Origin: Caulobacter sp. S45
GTDB taxonomy: Bacteria; Pseudomonadota; Alphaproteobacteria; Caulobacterales; Caulobacteraceae
Assembly (NCBI RefSeq): GCF_009765965.1
Contig: NZ_LMUL01000014.1
Coordinates: 314,557-378,556, forward strand
DNA length: 64,000 nucleotides
Reading direction: 5' to 3'
Part shown: in pieces, positions 63,770 through 64,000 of the stretch
Layout of the letters: every line of letters begins with the position of its first letter
Numbering within the stretch: the stretch's first letter is position 1
The notes under the pieces: model-generated
Seen by the model: the letters and a program-made list of their open reading frames with translations, nothing else
Database searches by the model: none
Told to the model about the DNA's origin: nothing
Position numbers and translations under genes: made by a program

Positions 63770-64000
63770 ATGTTTAAATGGCTGCTGGCCGGCTTGGCCG
63801 TGCTTTGGTTTGGCTTGAGTCCCGCATGGGCTACGCCACCACTCACTGTTTATGGGAAGCTCCCAGCCACGGAAGACTTGGTGCTGTCGCCAGATGGCAA
63901 AGCCCTCGCCTATGTCTCCGTAGAGTCTGACAAGCGTCGCCTTATTGTACAAACCGTCGATGGCGCACCTTTACAGACCCTATCTCTTGGTCAGATGAAA
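63770..64000 (+). CDS. S9-peptidase-like exported protein (N-terminal 77 residues; continues past window)
   Basis: The ATG at 63770, with GGGGG 10 bases upstream, begins a signal peptide (MFKWLLAGLAVLWFGLSPAW, then AT). The mature start (YGKLPATEDLVLSPDGKALA, then YVSVESDKRRLIVQTVDG) has the LSPDGK..AY pattern of the first propeller blade of prolyl-oligopeptidase-family (S9) enzymes. Codon use is less GC-rich than in the core genes. The catalytic domain lies beyond the right edge, so the assignment is provisional. Confidence 0.7.
   Translation, partial: MFKWLLAGLAVLWFGLSPAWATPPLTVYGKLPATEDLVLSPDGKALAYVSVESDKRRLIVQTVDGAPLQTLSLGQMK

Overview
The window is strongly GC-rich alphaproteobacterial chromosome and looks like Caulobacteraceae (Caulobacter or Phenylobacterium type). 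The main evidence is a ccrM-type GANTC methyltransferase preceded by a CtrA-like box and two GANTC sites, the fliL-fliM and flgF-flgG-flgA-flgH flagellar blocks in Caulobacter order, and a XylD-like sugar-acid dehydratase. I saw no tRNA, rRNA or CRISPR array.

Layout: (1) 1-8280, flagellar genes. A leftward fliL-fliM-DUF6468-motE set (plus a TPR-like secreted protein) faces a rightward flgF-flgG-flgA-flgH operon with a sigma-54 promoter. A tiny histidine-rich secreted peptide lies on the opposite strand inside the leftward block. (2) 8312-13854, isoprenoid and housekeeping genes: dxs, ispA, xseB, a histidine phosphatase, a deacetylase-family protein, and a divergent GNAT acetyltransferase. (3) 14050-20155, a non-phosphorylative sugar oxidation module: an IlvD/Edd dehydratase, an AraD1-type FAH protein, a Gfo/Idh sugar dehydrogenase, a FucP-type transporter and a FadR-type regulator. 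(4) 20284-31829, lutABC lactate utilisation, a gamma-glutamyltransferase, a hybrid histidine kinase, an SnoaL-like protein, proC, a DUF885 protein and alpha-ketoglutarate semialdehyde dehydrogenase. The last could complete the sugar pathway of region 3. (5) 32076-35769, rnhB, a CLC channel with CBS domains, and ccrM.

From 35770 to the right end the sequence becomes a mosaic. Between ccrM and the next response regulator lie decayed pieces: an IS21-like end, an XRE/HipB-type pseudogene with two palindromes upstream, IS6-family deletion derivatives, a truncated HD-family gene, a conserved hypothetical gene, and a beta-barrel C-terminus. Next come two divergent MHYT-domain hybrid kinases with a single-domain response regulator and a degenerate GGDEF/EAL-like protein, then a large BNR/Asp-box repeat protein. 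A second decayed zone (49595-52333) holds a second IS21-like end, an almost full-length IS6 pseudogene, and a PhyH-type dioxygenase broken by a stop codon in its metal-binding motif. It adjoins an intact SGNH/GSCFA pair.

The last third (54266-63214) is a coherent accessory cluster. A protein fusing a TetR-type and a MarR-type regulator sits beside a perfect inverted repeat. Divergently transcribed sets flank it, each beginning with a DUF302 protein. Leftward are a quinone-oxidoreductase-like enzyme, a YciI protein, a conserved hypothetical protein and a chimeric hydrolase pseudogene. Rightward are three translationally coupled alpha/beta hydrolases, two of them epoxide-hydrolase-like. This cluster is the best candidate here for an undescribed, coherently regulated system. 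The window ends in the start of an S9-peptidase-like gene.
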